Assembly: GCF_001953885.1 (NCBI RefSeq)
Contig: NZ_MQUS01000017.1
Coordinates: forward strand, 84,310-148,309
Reading direction: 5' to 3'
DNA length: 64,000 nucleotides
From: Streptomyces sp. IMTB 2501
GTDB lineage: Bacteria > Actinomycetota > Actinomycetes > Streptomycetales > Streptomycetaceae
The position numbers and the translations under genes are program-made. Below the pieces are notes generated by a model, which was given only the letters and a program-made list of their open reading frames with translations, had not been told where the DNA came from and did no database searches. Within the stretch, counting starts at the first letter, position 1; each line of letters starts with the position of its first letter. Below are positions 33,856-42,790 of this stretch, piece after piece.

Positions 33856-34410
33856 TCACTTTCCCGCGGCGGGCCAGCAGGTGGGGTCGCCCTTGCACCA
33901 GACCGTCTCGGTGACGGTGACCGTCACGGTGGGCCGCCCGCCGCCGGGGGGACGGGTGGGCGGCGTGTACGTCGGTCCGGGCGTGGCATCGCACTCGCCG
34001 AGCCCGTCGACGTGGAACACCTGCCTGCCGTCGACCTTCGCCGTCAGATCACCGCGCACACAGGCGCCGTCGACGGCCTTGGTCACCTTCCCGCTGACGG
34101 TGATCTTCCGCCCGTCCTTGGTCTCGCCCCGGCAGCCCACGGAGACGACGGTGGTCTCCGTGGGCGAGGGCGTCCCGCCCGCCCTGCCGCCGCTGCCGTA
34201 GTCGCCGGTGCAGGTGAGCCAACTGACGTCCACATGCTGCCGTTTCAGAGCGGCGGTCGCGGTCGTACCGGTGGTGTAGGCGGCGGTCGAGGAGTTGAGA
34301 TCGGCCGGCTGACACGCCACCACGGCCCCACCGCCCGTGACGACCAGCCCGGCAACGGCCAGGGCTCGCGCCCCGCGCACCCGATGTCGAATCCTCCGCA
34401 AAACCCCCAT
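33856..34410 (-). CDS. Predicted lipoprotein
   Basis: 184 residues with an Arg-rich start and a hydrophobic stretch ending in a lipobox-like GGGAVVAC (Cys about residue 33), followed by Ser/Thr-rich sequence, six further Cys and a C-terminal Pro/Thr-rich segment (GPTYTPPTRPPGGG) before TVTVTVTETVWCKGDP. The ATG at 34410 is chosen because the upstream frame runs into an intergenic repeat; no clear ribosome site precedes it. I do not recognise a family; the Cys pairs suggest an extracellular disulfide-bonded domain. Confidence 0.72.
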   Translation of the reverse strand: MGVLRRIRHRVRGARALAVAGLVVTGGGAVVACQPADLNSSTAAYTTGTTATAALKRQHVDVSWLTCTGDYGSGGRAGGTPSPTETTVVSVGCRGETKDGRKITVSGKVTKAVDGACVRGDLTAKVDGRQVFHVDGLGECDATPGPTYTPPTRPPGGGRPTVTVTVTETVWCKGDPTCWPAAGK

Positions 34411-34516
34411 GGAGGGCAGGGTGCCACCGACACGAACGCCGGGAAAGGCCGCATACGGCCACTTATCCGTCCAGGGAAGTCGACCAGCGCCCCCAAGAGG
34501 TCCGGACGGCAACGCC

Positions 34517-34571
34517 CTGGGGGCGCGGGGAACCGCGCGACCAGCCACAACGGCGTCGCAGCCGCCCGACG
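34517..34571 (+). repeat. Intergenic hairpin repeat, copy 2
   Basis: Contains GGGGGCGCGGGGAACCGCGC followed by GACCAGCCACAACGGCGTCG, closely matching copies at 1951-1999 (minus strand) and 44711-44770. It lies in the 190-base gap between the lipoprotein start and the VOC gene stop. Confidence 0.8.
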
Positions 34572-34600
34572 GCATTTCGCGGCACCCCGGCGAGCGCCTG

Positions 34601-34993
34601 TCAGCCCCTCAGCAACAACCACTCCTGGAGCTCGACCAGGTTGCCCTCGGGGTCCTTGAGGTGGGCGACCCTCATCCGGTCGGTCATGGACGCCGGTCCG
34701 TGCAGCAGAACCGCACCACGGCCGGTGATCTCCGCGACGTAGGCGTCGAGGTCGTCGACCCGCAGGACGACCAGGGAGCGGTGACCGCAGGCACTCTCAC
34801 CCAGCTCGTCCAGGATCTCGGCCATCATCGCCCGGTCCTGCAGCGCGATCCCGGCAGAGCCCGTGTGCGGGCTGAACTTCTCGTACGGACCCTCGGTCGC
34901 CCCGGACTGCGGCTTGAGGCCGAGGACGTCGGCGTAGAAGCGGTAGCAGGCGGCGAAGTCGGTGACCAGGAGCCGGACTTGGGCGAGTTCCAT
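34601..34993 (-). CDS. VOC-family (glyoxalase/bleomycin resistance-like) protein
   Basis: 130 residues of one vicinal-oxygen-chelate module: ELAQVRLLVTDFAACYRFY at the start and LKDPEGNLVELQEW at the end, where the final Glu is a usual metal ligand. The specific activity cannot be predicted. It lies 15 bases downstream of rsmE on the same strand. Confidence 0.9.
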   Translation of the reverse strand: MELAQVRLLVTDFAACYRFYADVLGLKPQSGATEGPYEKFSPHTGSAGIALQDRAMMAEILDELGESACGHRSLVVLRVDDLDAYVAEITGRGAVLLHGPASMTDRMRVAHLKDPEGNLVELQEWLLLRG

Positions 34994-35008
34994 GATGTCC
35001 CCCAGATG

Positions 35009-35761
35009 TCAGGACCAGCGGCCGGTACGGCCCAGCAGCAGGGCCGCGGCGGCGGTGCCGGCGGTTGATGTACGCAACACGGTAGGACCGAGCACATACG
35101 CCTTGGCGCCCGCCTCCTCGAAGAGCGCCAACTCGTCCCGGGCGACGCCGCCTTCGGGGCCGACGACGAGCACGATCTCGCCCTCCGTGGGCAGTTCGGC
35201 ACTCGCCAGCGGCCGGCTCTCGTGCTCGAAGTCGGAGTGCAGCACGCCGGCGAAGTCGGCTGCGGCGAGAAGCGCGGCAACCTGCTTGGTGGTTGCCGCG
35301 TCCGCGACCTCCGGGAAGCGCAGCCGGCGGGACTGCTTGCCGGCCTCGCGCGCGGTGGCCCGCCACTTGGCGAGCGCCTTCAGACCCCGGTCGCCCTTCC
35401 ACTGGGTGATGCACCGGGCGGCCTGCCAGGGCACGATCGCGTCGACCCCGGTCTCCGTCATCGTCTCCACGGCCAGCTCGCCGCGGTCGCCCTTGGGGAG
35501 GGCCTGGACGACGGTGATCCTGGGGCTGGGCTCGGGTTCCACCGGGAACTCGAAGGGCTCGACGACCATGTGGTCCTTGCCCGAGACGCTGACGACGACC
35601 CCGGCCGCGCCCCGCCCCCTGCCGTCGGTCAGCACCACGTGCTCGCCGGGCTGCAGCCGCCGTACGGAGACCGCGTGCCGCCCCTCGGGGCCCTCGACGT
35701 CGACGACCGAGCCGGGGCCCACGCCCTCCAGCGAGTCGACGACGAACACCGGCGCGGTCAT
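35009..35761 (-). CDS. rsmE: 16S rRNA (uracil1498-N3)-methyltransferase
   Basis: 250-residue SPOUT methyltransferase. The knot region has VVGPEGGVARDE and VLGPTVLRTSTAGTAA, and the N-terminal PUA-like domain starts PVFVVDS. The ATG at 35761 overlaps the stop of the nitronate monooxygenase gene (ATGA), confirming the start. Part of the conserved hrcA-dnaJ-rsmE neighbourhood. Confidence 0.95.
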   Translation of the reverse strand: MTAPVFVVDSLEGVGPGSVVDVEGPEGRHAVSVRRLQPGEHVVLTDGRGRGAAGVVVSVSGKDHMVVEPFEFPVEPEPSPRITVVQALPKGDRGELAVETMTETGVDAIVPWQAARCITQWKGDRGLKALAKWRATAREAGKQSRRLRFPEVADAATTKQVAALLAAADFAGVLHSDFEHESRPLASAELPTEGEIVLVVGPEGGVARDELALFEEAGAKAYVLGPTVLRTSTAGTAAAALLLGRTGRWS

Positions 35762-36876
35762 CGCGGGCCGCCCTGGGCCGACAACGCTGTCCTGGCTGCG
35801 TCGAGTTCCTCGGCCAGCACCGCCACGAGCTGCCCGGCCGGCAGCTCGCGGGCCATCCGGTGGCCCTGGCCCGCCCACAGCGACAGGCCCTGCGCGTCCC
35901 CGGCCTTGGCCGCGGCCTTGCGCAGCGGCGAGGTCAGGTGGTTGATCTCCGGGTAGGCGGCGGGGGCGTAGGGGCCGTGCTCGCGCACGAAACGGTTGAC
36001 CAGTGCGCGCGCCGGACGGCCGGAGAAGGCGCGGGTCAACTCGGTGCGCGCGAATAGGGGGTTGGTCAGCGCCTGCTTGTGCACGGCCTGGGCGCCGGAC
36101 TCGGGGGTGGCGAGGAAGGCGGTGCCCAGCTGGGCCGCGCTCGCGCCGGCCGCGAGGACGGCGGCGATCTGGCTGCCGCGCATGATGCCGCCGGCGGCGA
36201 CGATCGGGATGCTCACAGCCTCGCGGATCTGCGCGACCAGCGACAGCAACCCGATGCCGGACCCGTCGTTCTCGGGGAGGTCCCGGTGGGTGCCCTGATG
36301 ACCGCCGGCCTCCACACCCTGTGCGATCACCGCGTCCGCGCCGGCCTGTTCGACCGCGCGGGCCTCCTCCGCGGTGGTGGCGGTGACCAGGGTGAAGGTA
36401 CCGGCCCGGCGCAGCTTGTCGAACACCTCCCGGCTCGGCACGCCGAAGTGGAAGGAGACCACCGGTACCGGGTTGTCGAGGAGTACGGCGAGCTTGGCGT
36501 CGTAGCCGTCGTCCCGGCCGCTGTCCGGGTCGCCCAGCTCGGTCTCGTACCAGGCGGCCTCGCCGGCCAGCTGGTGGGCGTAGACCTCCACGGCACCGGA
36601 AGGGGGCGCGGCGTTGGCCGCTCCGGTGGAGCCGGTGCTTGCACCGGGATACTCGGGCTGCGGCATGAACACGTTCACGCCGAAGGGGCGGTTCATGAGC
36701 CCCCGCAGCTGCTTGATCTCCTGGTACATGCCGTCGGCGGTCTTGTACCCGGCGGCGAGAAAACCGAGACCGCCGGCCTCGGAGACGGCAGCGGCGAGCT
36801 GCGGCACGGAGACACCGCCCGCCATGGGGGCCTGCACGATCGGAAGGGGGAAGAGATCGGTCAGCGCGGAGGACAT
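35758..36876 (-). CDS. Nitronate monooxygenase
   Basis: 372-residue FMN-dependent TIM-barrel enzyme (NPD family). Signatures include LPIVQAPMAGGVSVPQLAAA at the N-terminus, VIAQGVEAGGHQG in the middle and VAAGGIMRG with LGTAFLATPESG towards the end. It oxidises alkyl nitronates such as propionate-3-nitronate. Start ATG 36876; 110 bases separate it from the dnaJ stop and contain no gene. Confidence 0.92.
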   Translation of the reverse strand: MSSALTDLFPLPIVQAPMAGGVSVPQLAAAVSEAGGLGFLAAGYKTADGMYQEIKQLRGLMNRPFGVNVFMPQPEYPGASTGSTGAANAAPPSGAVEVYAHQLAGEAAWYETELGDPDSGRDDGYDAKLAVLLDNPVPVVSFHFGVPSREVFDKLRRAGTFTLVTATTAEEARAVEQAGADAVIAQGVEAGGHQGTHRDLPENDGSGIGLLSLVAQIREAVSIPIVAAGGIMRGSQIAAVLAAGASAAQLGTAFLATPESGAQAVHKQALTNPLFARTELTRAFSGRPARALVNRFVREHGPYAPAAYPEINHLTSPLRKAAAKAGDAQGLSLWAGQGHRMARELPAGQLVAVLAEELDAARTALSAQGGPR

Positions 36877-36986
36877 GACCGCATGTTGTCACGTCCTTTG
36901 AACAAGTCCGAATCCGGGCTTCCCGTGGCATAGGACAGGGGCATAGGGGGCCCGAAGCACCCCGCACACCCCTGTCCGGCAACGGC

Positions 36987-38123
36987 TCAGCGACCGTTGA
37001 ACGCGTCCTTCAAACGCGAGAACAGCCCCTGCCACCCCGGCTGGAACTGCCCCTGCGGTCGTTCCTCGCCCCGCAGCTTGGCCAGCTCGCGCAGCAGTCG
37101 CTCCTGCTCGGGATCCAGCTTGGTCGGCGTCATGACCTCGACATGCACGATCAGGTCACCCCGGCCACCGCCCCGCAGATGCGTGACACCCCGGTTGTGC
37201 AGCGGGATCGACTGGCCGGACTGGGTGCCGGGCCGGATGTCGACCTCCTCCATGCCGTCCAGCGTCTCCAGCGGCACCTTGGTGCCGAGGGCCGCCGCGG
37301 TCATCGGGATGGTCACCGTGCAGTGCAGGTCGTCACCACGCCGCTGGAAGGTCGGGTGCGGCAGTTCGTGGATCTCGACGTACAGGTCACCGGCCGGACC
37401 GCCACCGGGGCCGACCTCGCCCTCACCGGCGAGCTGGATGCGCGTGCCGTTGTCGACACCGGCCGGGATCTTCACGGTGAGCGTGCGGCGGGAACGGACG
37501 CGGCCATCACCGGCGCACTCCGGGCACGGCGTCGGCACGACCGTGCCGAAGCCCTGGCACTGGGGGCAGGGCCGCGAGGTCATGACCTGGCCCAGGAAGG
37601 ACCGGGTGACCTGCGAGACCTCACCGCGGCCGCGGCACATGTCACACGTCTGAGCGGTCGTGCCGGGCGCCGCGCCCTCGCCGTTGCAGGTGTTGCAGAC
37701 GACCGCGGTGTCGACCTGGATGTCCTTGGTCGTCCCGAAGGCCGCCTCGTCCAGCTCGACCTCGATCCGGATCATCGCGTCCTGGCCGCGCCGGGTGCGC
37801 GAGCGCGGGCCGCGCTGCGACGCCGTACCGAAGAACGCGTCCATGATGTCCGAGAAGTTGCCGAAGCCACCGGCCCCGAAGCCGCCCGCGCCGGCGCCGC
37901 CCGCCTGCGAGAGCGGGTCGCCGCCGAGGTCGTAGACCTGCTTCTTCTGCGGGTCCGACAGCACCTCGTAAGCGGCGTTGATCTCCTTGAACCGCTCCTG
38001 GGTCTTCGGGTCGGGATTGACGTCCGGGTGCAGCTCGCGCGCGAGCCGACGGAACGCCTTCTTGATCTCATCCTGCGACGCGTCGCGGCGCACGCCGAGA
38101 ACGGCGTAGTAGTCCGTGGCCAC
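36987..38123 (-). CDS. dnaJ: Chaperone DnaJ
   Basis: 378-residue type I J protein: J domain with HPD (RELHPDVNPD), Gly-rich linker (GAGAGGFGAGGFGN), zinc domain with four CxxCxGxG-type repeats (CNTCNGEGA, CDMCRGRGE, CPQCQGFGT, CPECAGDGR) and the C-terminal substrate-binding domain. It stimulates DnaK. GTG 38123 follows the hrcA TAA with no spacing at all. Streptomyces usually has a second dnaJ with dnaK; this is the hrcA-linked copy. Confidence 0.96.
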   Translation of the reverse strand: MATDYYAVLGVRRDASQDEIKKAFRRLARELHPDVNPDPKTQERFKEINAAYEVLSDPQKKQVYDLGGDPLSQAGGAGAGGFGAGGFGNFSDIMDAFFGTASQRGPRSRTRRGQDAMIRIEVELDEAAFGTTKDIQVDTAVVCNTCNGEGAAPGTTAQTCDMCRGRGEVSQVTRSFLGQVMTSRPCPQCQGFGTVVPTPCPECAGDGRVRSRRTLTVKIPAGVDNGTRIQLAGEGEVGPGGGPAGDLYVEIHELPHPTFQRRGDDLHCTVTIPMTAAALGTKVPLETLDGMEEVDIRPGTQSGQSIPLHNRGVTHLRGGGRGDLIVHVEVMTPTKLDPEQERLLRELAKLRGEERPQGQFQPGWQGLFSRLKDAFNGR

Positions 38124-39140
38124 TTACGACTCCGCCAGGATCTGTCCGACGTACCGTGCCACTGCGCGTACCGCTCCCATCGTTCCCGGGTAGTCCATGC
38201 GGGTCGGTCCGACCACGCCGAGCTTGGCAACCGCCTCGCCGCCCGAACCGTAGCCGACCGACACCACGGAGGTGGAGTTGAGTCCCTCATGGGCGTTCTC
38301 GTGCCCGATGCGCACCATCACGCCCGGATCCTTCGCCTCGCCAAGGAGCTTGAGGAGCACGACATGCTCCTCCAGGGCCTCCAGGACGGGCCGGATCGTG
38401 AGGGGAAAGTCATGTCCGAAGCGGGTGAGATTGGCGGTGCCGCCGATCATCAGCCGCTCCTCGTTCTCCTCGACGAGTGTCTCCAGAAGGGTGGAGAGCA
38501 CCGTGGAGACCGTACCGCGGTCCTCCGGATCGAAGGCGTCCGGCAGGTCCTCGACCAGCCGCGGCACATCCGTGAACCGGCGGCCCGCGACCCGGCTGTT
38601 CAGCCGCGCACGCAGATCGGCGAGGGAGGTCTCGCCGAACGGCGCCGGGCAGTCGACCATCCGCTGCTCGACCCGGCCGGTGTCCGTGATCAGCACGAGC
38701 ATCACGCGCGCCGGGGCGAGCGAGAGCAGCTCCACATGCCGCACGGTGGACCGGGTCAGGGACGGATACTGCACGACGGCGACCTGCCGCGTGAGCTGCG
38801 CGAGCAGCCGCACGGTCCGCGCCACCACATCGTCGAGATCGACGGCGCCCTCCAGGAAGTTCTGGATCGCCCGCCGCTCGGGCGCGGTCATCGGCTTGAC
38901 GCCCGCCAGCTTGTCCACGAACAGCCGGTAGCCCTTGTCGGTGGGGATGCGCCCGGCACTGGTGTGCGGCTGGGCGATGAACCCCTCGTCCTCCAGGGCC
39001 GCCATGTCGTTGCGGACGGTGGCCGGGGAGACCCCGAGGTTGTGCCGCTCGGTCAGGGCCTTCGACCCGACCGGCTCCTCGGTGCCGACATAGTCCTGGA
39101 CGATGGCGCGCAGCACCTGAAGCCTGCGTTCACTCAGCAT
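38124..39140 (-). CDS. hrcA: Heat-inducible transcription repressor HrcA
   Basis: 338 residues: N-terminal winged helix (ERRLQVLRAIVQDYVGTEEPVGSKAL) and the HrcA core domain. It binds CIRCE elements to repress heat-shock chaperone genes, and GroEL assists it. The ATG at 39140 begins MLSERRLQ; the frame extends upstream through the promoter and is a shadow. A perfect CIRCE lies 51 bases upstream, so hrcA-dnaJ is autoregulated. Confidence 0.96.
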   Translation of the reverse strand: MLSERRLQVLRAIVQDYVGTEEPVGSKALTERHNLGVSPATVRNDMAALEDEGFIAQPHTSAGRIPTDKGYRLFVDKLAGVKPMTAPERRAIQNFLEGAVDLDDVVARTVRLLAQLTRQVAVVQYPSLTRSTVRHVELLSLAPARVMLVLITDTGRVEQRMVDCPAPFGETSLADLRARLNSRVAGRRFTDVPRLVEDLPDAFDPEDRGTVSTVLSTLLETLVEENEERLMIGGTANLTRFGHDFPLTIRPVLEALEEHVVLLKLLGEAKDPGVMVRIGHENAHEGLNSTSVVSVGYGSGGEAVAKLGVVGPTRMDYPGTMGAVRAVARYVGQILAES

Positions 39141-39190
39141 CCGCGCGCACCTCCAGCACGTCGTCCCCTCTGTCCCGCGGTCCGTCCGCC

Positions 39191-39215
39191 TGGCACTCTT
39201 CGCATGGGAGTGCCA
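39191..39215 (-). promoter_or_regulatory. CIRCE operator of hrcA-dnaJ
   Basis: TGGCACTC, 9 bases, GAGTGCCA: perfect arms and the exact 9-base spacing of CIRCE elements, the HrcA binding site. The gap to the divergent MBL gene (start 39303) is 87 bases, so HrcA could affect that promoter too. Confidence 0.92.
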
Positions 39216-39302
39216 GCGTTCTGGGGCCCAGTGTACGGCTGTCGGGTACACCCGGGGCAAGGTCGGTGCGGTCGCGGCGGCTCGTGCAGCTAGCGTCGCG
39301 GT

Positions 39303-40025
39303 ATGACGGTGACTTGGGAAGAGCTGGGGTGGGAACGGCTGGCCGCCGGCGTCGGACGCCGCCGCCTGCCCGGCTGGGACTGCACGGTCGGGCTGGTTCT
39401 CGGGGAGGGTACGGCGCTGATGGTGGACGCCGGCTCCAGTCCGGCCGAGGGCGCGCGGCTGCGGGCCCAGGCCGAGGAACTGGCCGACGGCCGTGTGACC
39501 CATCTCGCGCTGACGCATCCCCACTTCGACCATGTCTTCGGGGCGGCCGCGCTCGCCGGGACGCAGGTGTACGCGGCGGTGGGCGTCGACGCGGTCTTCG
39601 CCTACGAGCGCACGGAACTGCGCCTGGACGCCGTGCGCAACGGGCTCGCGGTGGCCGACGCCGACGAGGCGGTGGACGCGCTGGTGTCGCCCGGCCATCT
39701 GGTCTCCGGCGAGTGGACGCTGGACCTCGGCGCGGGCCGCCAGGCGCTGCTGGCGAACGTGGGTCCGGGACACACGGCCCACGATCTCGCGGTGCTGATC
39801 CCCGGCTCTCCGGAGGTGGTCTTCTGCGGCGACCTGGTCGAGGAGTCCGGCGAGCCCCAGGCAGGCCCGGACGCGGTGCCGTCCCGCTGGCCGGACGCCC
39901 TGGACCGGCTGCTGTCCCTGGGCGGCGAGGACGCGCTGTACGTACCCGGTCACGGAGCGGTGGTGGACGCCGCGTTCGTCCGGCGCCAACGCGACGAGCT
40001 GGCCACTCGCTTCGGCGTGTCGTGA
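39303..40025 (+). CDS. MBL-fold metallo-hydrolase
   Basis: 240 residues. The metal motif is LTHPHFDHVFG (HxHxDH); later ligands are in VGPGHTAHDLAV, FCGDLVEESG and VPGHGAVV. Substrate unknown. Start ATG 39303, divergent from hrcA across the CIRCE region, and 34 bases before the DUF3097 gene. Confidence 0.9.
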   Translation: MTVTWEELGWERLAAGVGRRRLPGWDCTVGLVLGEGTALMVDAGSSPAEGARLRAQAEELADGRVTHLALTHPHFDHVFGAAALAGTQVYAAVGVDAVFAYERTELRLDAVRNGLAVADADEAVDALVSPGHLVSGEWTLDLGAGRQALLANVGPGHTAHDLAVLIPGSPEVVFCGDLVEESGEPQAGPDAVPSRWPDALDRLLSLGGEDALYVPGHGAVVDAAFVRRQRDELATRFGVS

Positions 40026-40059
40026 GCGCGGCCGTACGGCTTCTCCTATCGTCACTCGA

Positions 40060-40875
40060 ATGCGCCAGTACTCCGCCGACCTGACCCCGCCGTGGAAGAA
40101 GCAGCAGCCGGTGCCCGAGGTACCGGCGGAGGCCGGCCTGGTGGTGGAGGAGCCCGGCACCGGCTTCTGCGGCGCGGTGATCCGCTGCGAGGCGGGCACG
40201 GTGACGCTGGAGGACCGCTTCGGCAAGCACCGGGTGTTCCCGCTGGAGCCGCGCGGCTTCCTGCTGGAGGGCAGGGTGGTGACGCTCGTACGGCCGTCCT
40301 CCGCCGCTCCGGTACGGCCCACCCGTACCGCCTCCGGCTCGGTCGCCGTCCCCGGCGCCCGCGCCCGTGTGGCCCGCGCCGGCCGCATCTACGTGGAGGG
40401 CCGGCACGACGCGGAGCTGGTGGAGAAGGTCTGGGGCGACGACCTGCGCATCGAGGGCGTGGTCGTGGAGTACCTGGAGGGCGTGGACGACCTGCCGTCG
40501 ATCGTGTCGTCCTTCGCGCCGGGTCCGGACGCGCGCCTGGGCGTGCTCGTGGACCACTTGGTGCCGGGCACGAAGGAGTGGCGGATCGCGGAGTCGGTGA
40601 CCAGCGAACACGCGCTGGTCGTGGGCCACCCGTACATCGACATCTGGGAGGCGGTGAAGCCGGCCGCGCTGGGGATCGAGGCGTGGCCGAGGGTGCCGCA
40701 CGGCCAGGACTGGAAGACGGGCGTGTGCCGGGCGCTGGGCTGGCCGTCGGAGAACACCGGGGCGGTGTGGCAGGCGATCCTGAAGCGGGTGGGGTCCTAC
40801 AGGGACCTGGAGCCGGAGCTGCTGGGGCGCGTGGAGGAGCTGATCGACTTCGTCACGGGTAGCGGTGGGGCCTGA
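40060..40875 (+). CDS. DUF3097 family protein
   Basis: 271-residue actinobacterial conserved protein beginning MRQYSADLTPPWKKQ. An N-terminal beta-rich part (FCGAVIRCEAGTVTLEDRFG) is followed by a TOPRIM-like C-terminal stretch (GRIYVEGRHDAELVEKVWGDDLR, GVLVDHLVPGTKEWRI). That Glu and Asp pattern recalls TOPRIM nuclease/primase folds, but the function is unknown. It ends overlapping the convergent Uma2 gene by 23 bases. Confidence 0.88.
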   Translation: MRQYSADLTPPWKKQQPVPEVPAEAGLVVEEPGTGFCGAVIRCEAGTVTLEDRFGKHRVFPLEPRGFLLEGRVVTLVRPSSAAPVRPTRTASGSVAVPGARARVARAGRIYVEGRHDAELVEKVWGDDLRIEGVVVEYLEGVDDLPSIVSSFAPGPDARLGVLVDHLVPGTKEWRIAESVTSEHALVVGHPYIDIWEAVKPAALGIEAWPRVPHGQDWKTGVCRALGWPSENTGAVWQAILKRVGSYRDLEPELLGRVEELIDFVTGSGGA

Positions 40876-41431
40876 CGTCGGGGAAGGTTCCGAACTCGCT
40901 GGTTTTCAGCTCGACACCCAGGACATCCAGCATCAGCGGCCGGCCGAACTTCTCGATGTACTGCGCCCGGTAGTTGGCGTCCTCGCCCTTTCCCTCGGGC
41001 TTTGTGAACAGAACGCACTGCGCCATGATCGGATCGATGACGAGATAGGCGGGCACGTTGCCTGCGGCATAGATCGAACGCTTGACGGCGTAGTCGCGGT
41101 GCACGCTGTTCTTGGAAACGACCTCGGCGACCATCGTGATCAGTTGGCACGGCAGCAGACGCCCCGAATCGGGCAGGACGTCACGCGCCACGACCACGAG
41201 GTCCGGAACCGGCTCACTCGCCTCGTCGACGAGGTCCACGTCCTGGGTCTGAAGCGGATACCAGCGATCCAACGGAATCTGCCGCTCCGTCAGCAGCACG
41301 ATCAGGTTGTGCACCAGATCGGGGCTGGCCATCATCACGATTTCCCCCCGCAGAAGCTCCGCTTTGAGCCCGTCAGGCGGCTCAAAACCCTCGAAGAACT
41401 CTGCGACTCCACGTTCGTCCACAGCGGTCAT
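40853..41431 (-). CDS. Uma2-family (DUF820) putative endonuclease
   Basis: 192 residues of the restriction-endonuclease-like Uma2 family: VPDLVVVARD, MVAEVVSKNSVHRDYAVKRSIYA and AYLVIDP form the PD-(D/E)xK-like core (Asp, Glu, then Lys). These genes are numerous in Streptomyces as stand-alone copies of unknown role; no partner gene is visible here. The start is ATG 41431. Confidence 0.88.
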   Translation of the reverse strand: MTAVDERGVAEFFEGFEPPDGLKAELLRGEIVMMASPDLVHNLIVLLTERQIPLDRWYPLQTQDVDLVDEASEPVPDLVVVARDVLPDSGRLLPCQLITMVAEVVSKNSVHRDYAVKRSIYAAGNVPAYLVIDPIMAQCVLFTKPEGKGEDANYRAQYIEKFGRPLMLDVLGVELKTSEFGTFPDVRPHRYP

Positions 41432-41530
41432 CTCCGTGGCCTCTACATTCGCCGCATACTGTCAGCGGCAGCCTACGAACCAGGTTAGGGGCCGAACCGG
41501 CGTCCGGCTGTGATTCACCCGCCCGAGTGA

Positions 41531-42772
41531 TCAATCCACCAGGTCCCTGACCACCGCATCCGCCAGCAACCGCCCCCGCAGCGTCAGCACAGCCCGCCCC
41601 TCGTCGTACGGCCCTTCCTGGAGGAGCCCGTCCGCCAGCGCGCGCTGGGACGCCGCCAGCCCCTCCTCCTTCAGCAGCGACAGCGACACCCCCTCCCGCA
41701 GCCTCAGCTCCAGCAGGATCCGCTCGACCCGGCGGTCCTCCTCCGACAGCAGCTCACGGCCCGCCCCCGGTGAACGGCCGGAGGCGAGGGCCGCCGCGTA
41801 CGCCCCCGGATGCTTCACGTTCCACCAGCGCACCCCGCCCACGTGCGAGTGGGCTCCGGGGCCCGCCCCCCACCAGTCGGCGCCGCGCCAGTACAGCTCG
41901 TTGTGCAGGCAGCGGGCCGCCTCAGAGGTGGCCCAGTTGGAGACCTCGTACCAGTCGAAGCCCGCCGCCGACAGGGTTTCCTCGGCGATCAGATAGCGGT
42001 CCGCGTGGACGTCGTCGTCCGTCATCGGGACCTCGCCCCGGCGGATGCGGCGGGCGAGCTGGGTGCCCTCCTCGACGATCAGCGCGTACGCGCTGACGTG
42101 ATCCGGCCCCGCCCCGATCGCCGCGTCCAGTGAGGCCCGCCAGTCGTCGTCGCTCTCCCCCGGCGTGCCGTAGATCAGGTCGAGGTTGACGTGCTCGAAG
42201 CCCGCCGCCCGGGCCTCCGCCACGCAGGCCTCGGGACGGCCCGGCGTGTGCGTGCGGTCGAGCACGCGCAGGACATGCTGCTTCGCGCTCTGCATACCGA
42301 AGGAGATCCGGTTGAAGCCGCCTTCCCGGAGCGCGGCGAGGTAGGCCGGGTCCACCGACTCCGGGTTCGCCTCCGTGGTGATCTCCGCGTCGGGTGCCAG
42401 GCCGAACTCGTCCCTGATCGCCCCCAGCATCCGTACGAGATCGTCCGCGGCCAGCAGCGTCGGCGTACCACCGCCGACGAACACCGTACGGACCGCGCGC
42501 GGGTCGTCACCGAGCACCTTCCGGGCGAGCCGGATCTCGTCCGTCAGCGTGTCCGCGTAGTTGTCGCGGGACGCCAGCACACCGCCCGTGCCGCGCAGCT
42601 CGGTCGCGGTGTAGGTGTTGAAGTCGCAGTAGCCGCAGCGGGTCGCGCAGTACGGGACGTGCAGGTAGAAGCCGAGCGGGCGCTCTGCGGCCCCGGCGAG
42701 CGCGTGCGCGGGCAGCGCGCCGTCGGCGGGGACGGGCTCGCCGTCGGGGAGTGCGGAAGGCATGCCTTCCAT
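41531..42772 (-). CDS. hemW: HemW-like radical SAM heme chaperone
   Basis: 413 residues. The radical SAM cluster motif is PYCATRCGYCDFNTY (CxxxCxxC), with GGGTPTLL and a C-terminal HemN-type domain. Formerly called coproporphyrinogen III oxidase-like; the family is now linked to heme trafficking. It lies 18 bases after the SpoIIE-type gene. Confidence 0.93.
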   Translation of the reverse strand: MEGMPSALPDGEPVPADGALPAHALAGAAERPLGFYLHVPYCATRCGYCDFNTYTATELRGTGGVLASRDNYADTLTDEIRLARKVLGDDPRAVRTVFVGGGTPTLLAADDLVRMLGAIRDEFGLAPDAEITTEANPESVDPAYLAALREGGFNRISFGMQSAKQHVLRVLDRTHTPGRPEACVAEARAAGFEHVNLDLIYGTPGESDDDWRASLDAAIGAGPDHVSAYALIVEEGTQLARRIRRGEVPMTDDDVHADRYLIAEETLSAAGFDWYEVSNWATSEAARCLHNELYWRGADWWGAGPGAHSHVGGVRWWNVKHPGAYAAALASGRSPGAGRELLSEEDRRVERILLELRLREGVSLSLLKEEGLAASQRALADGLLQEGPYDEGRAVLTLRGRLLADAVVRDLVD

Positions 42773-42790
42773 TGTCCAGCACCGGCGCGC

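Noticed and set aside
37143..39293. A 716-residue plus-strand frame opposite dnaJ/hrcA
   Set aside because: Mirror of two confident genes; low-complexity Arg/Val/Asp content typical of high-GC antisense frames.
38124..40388. A 754-residue frame containing HrcA
   Set aside because: Upstream residues cross the CIRCE promoter and the divergent MBL gene; HrcA starts at 39140.
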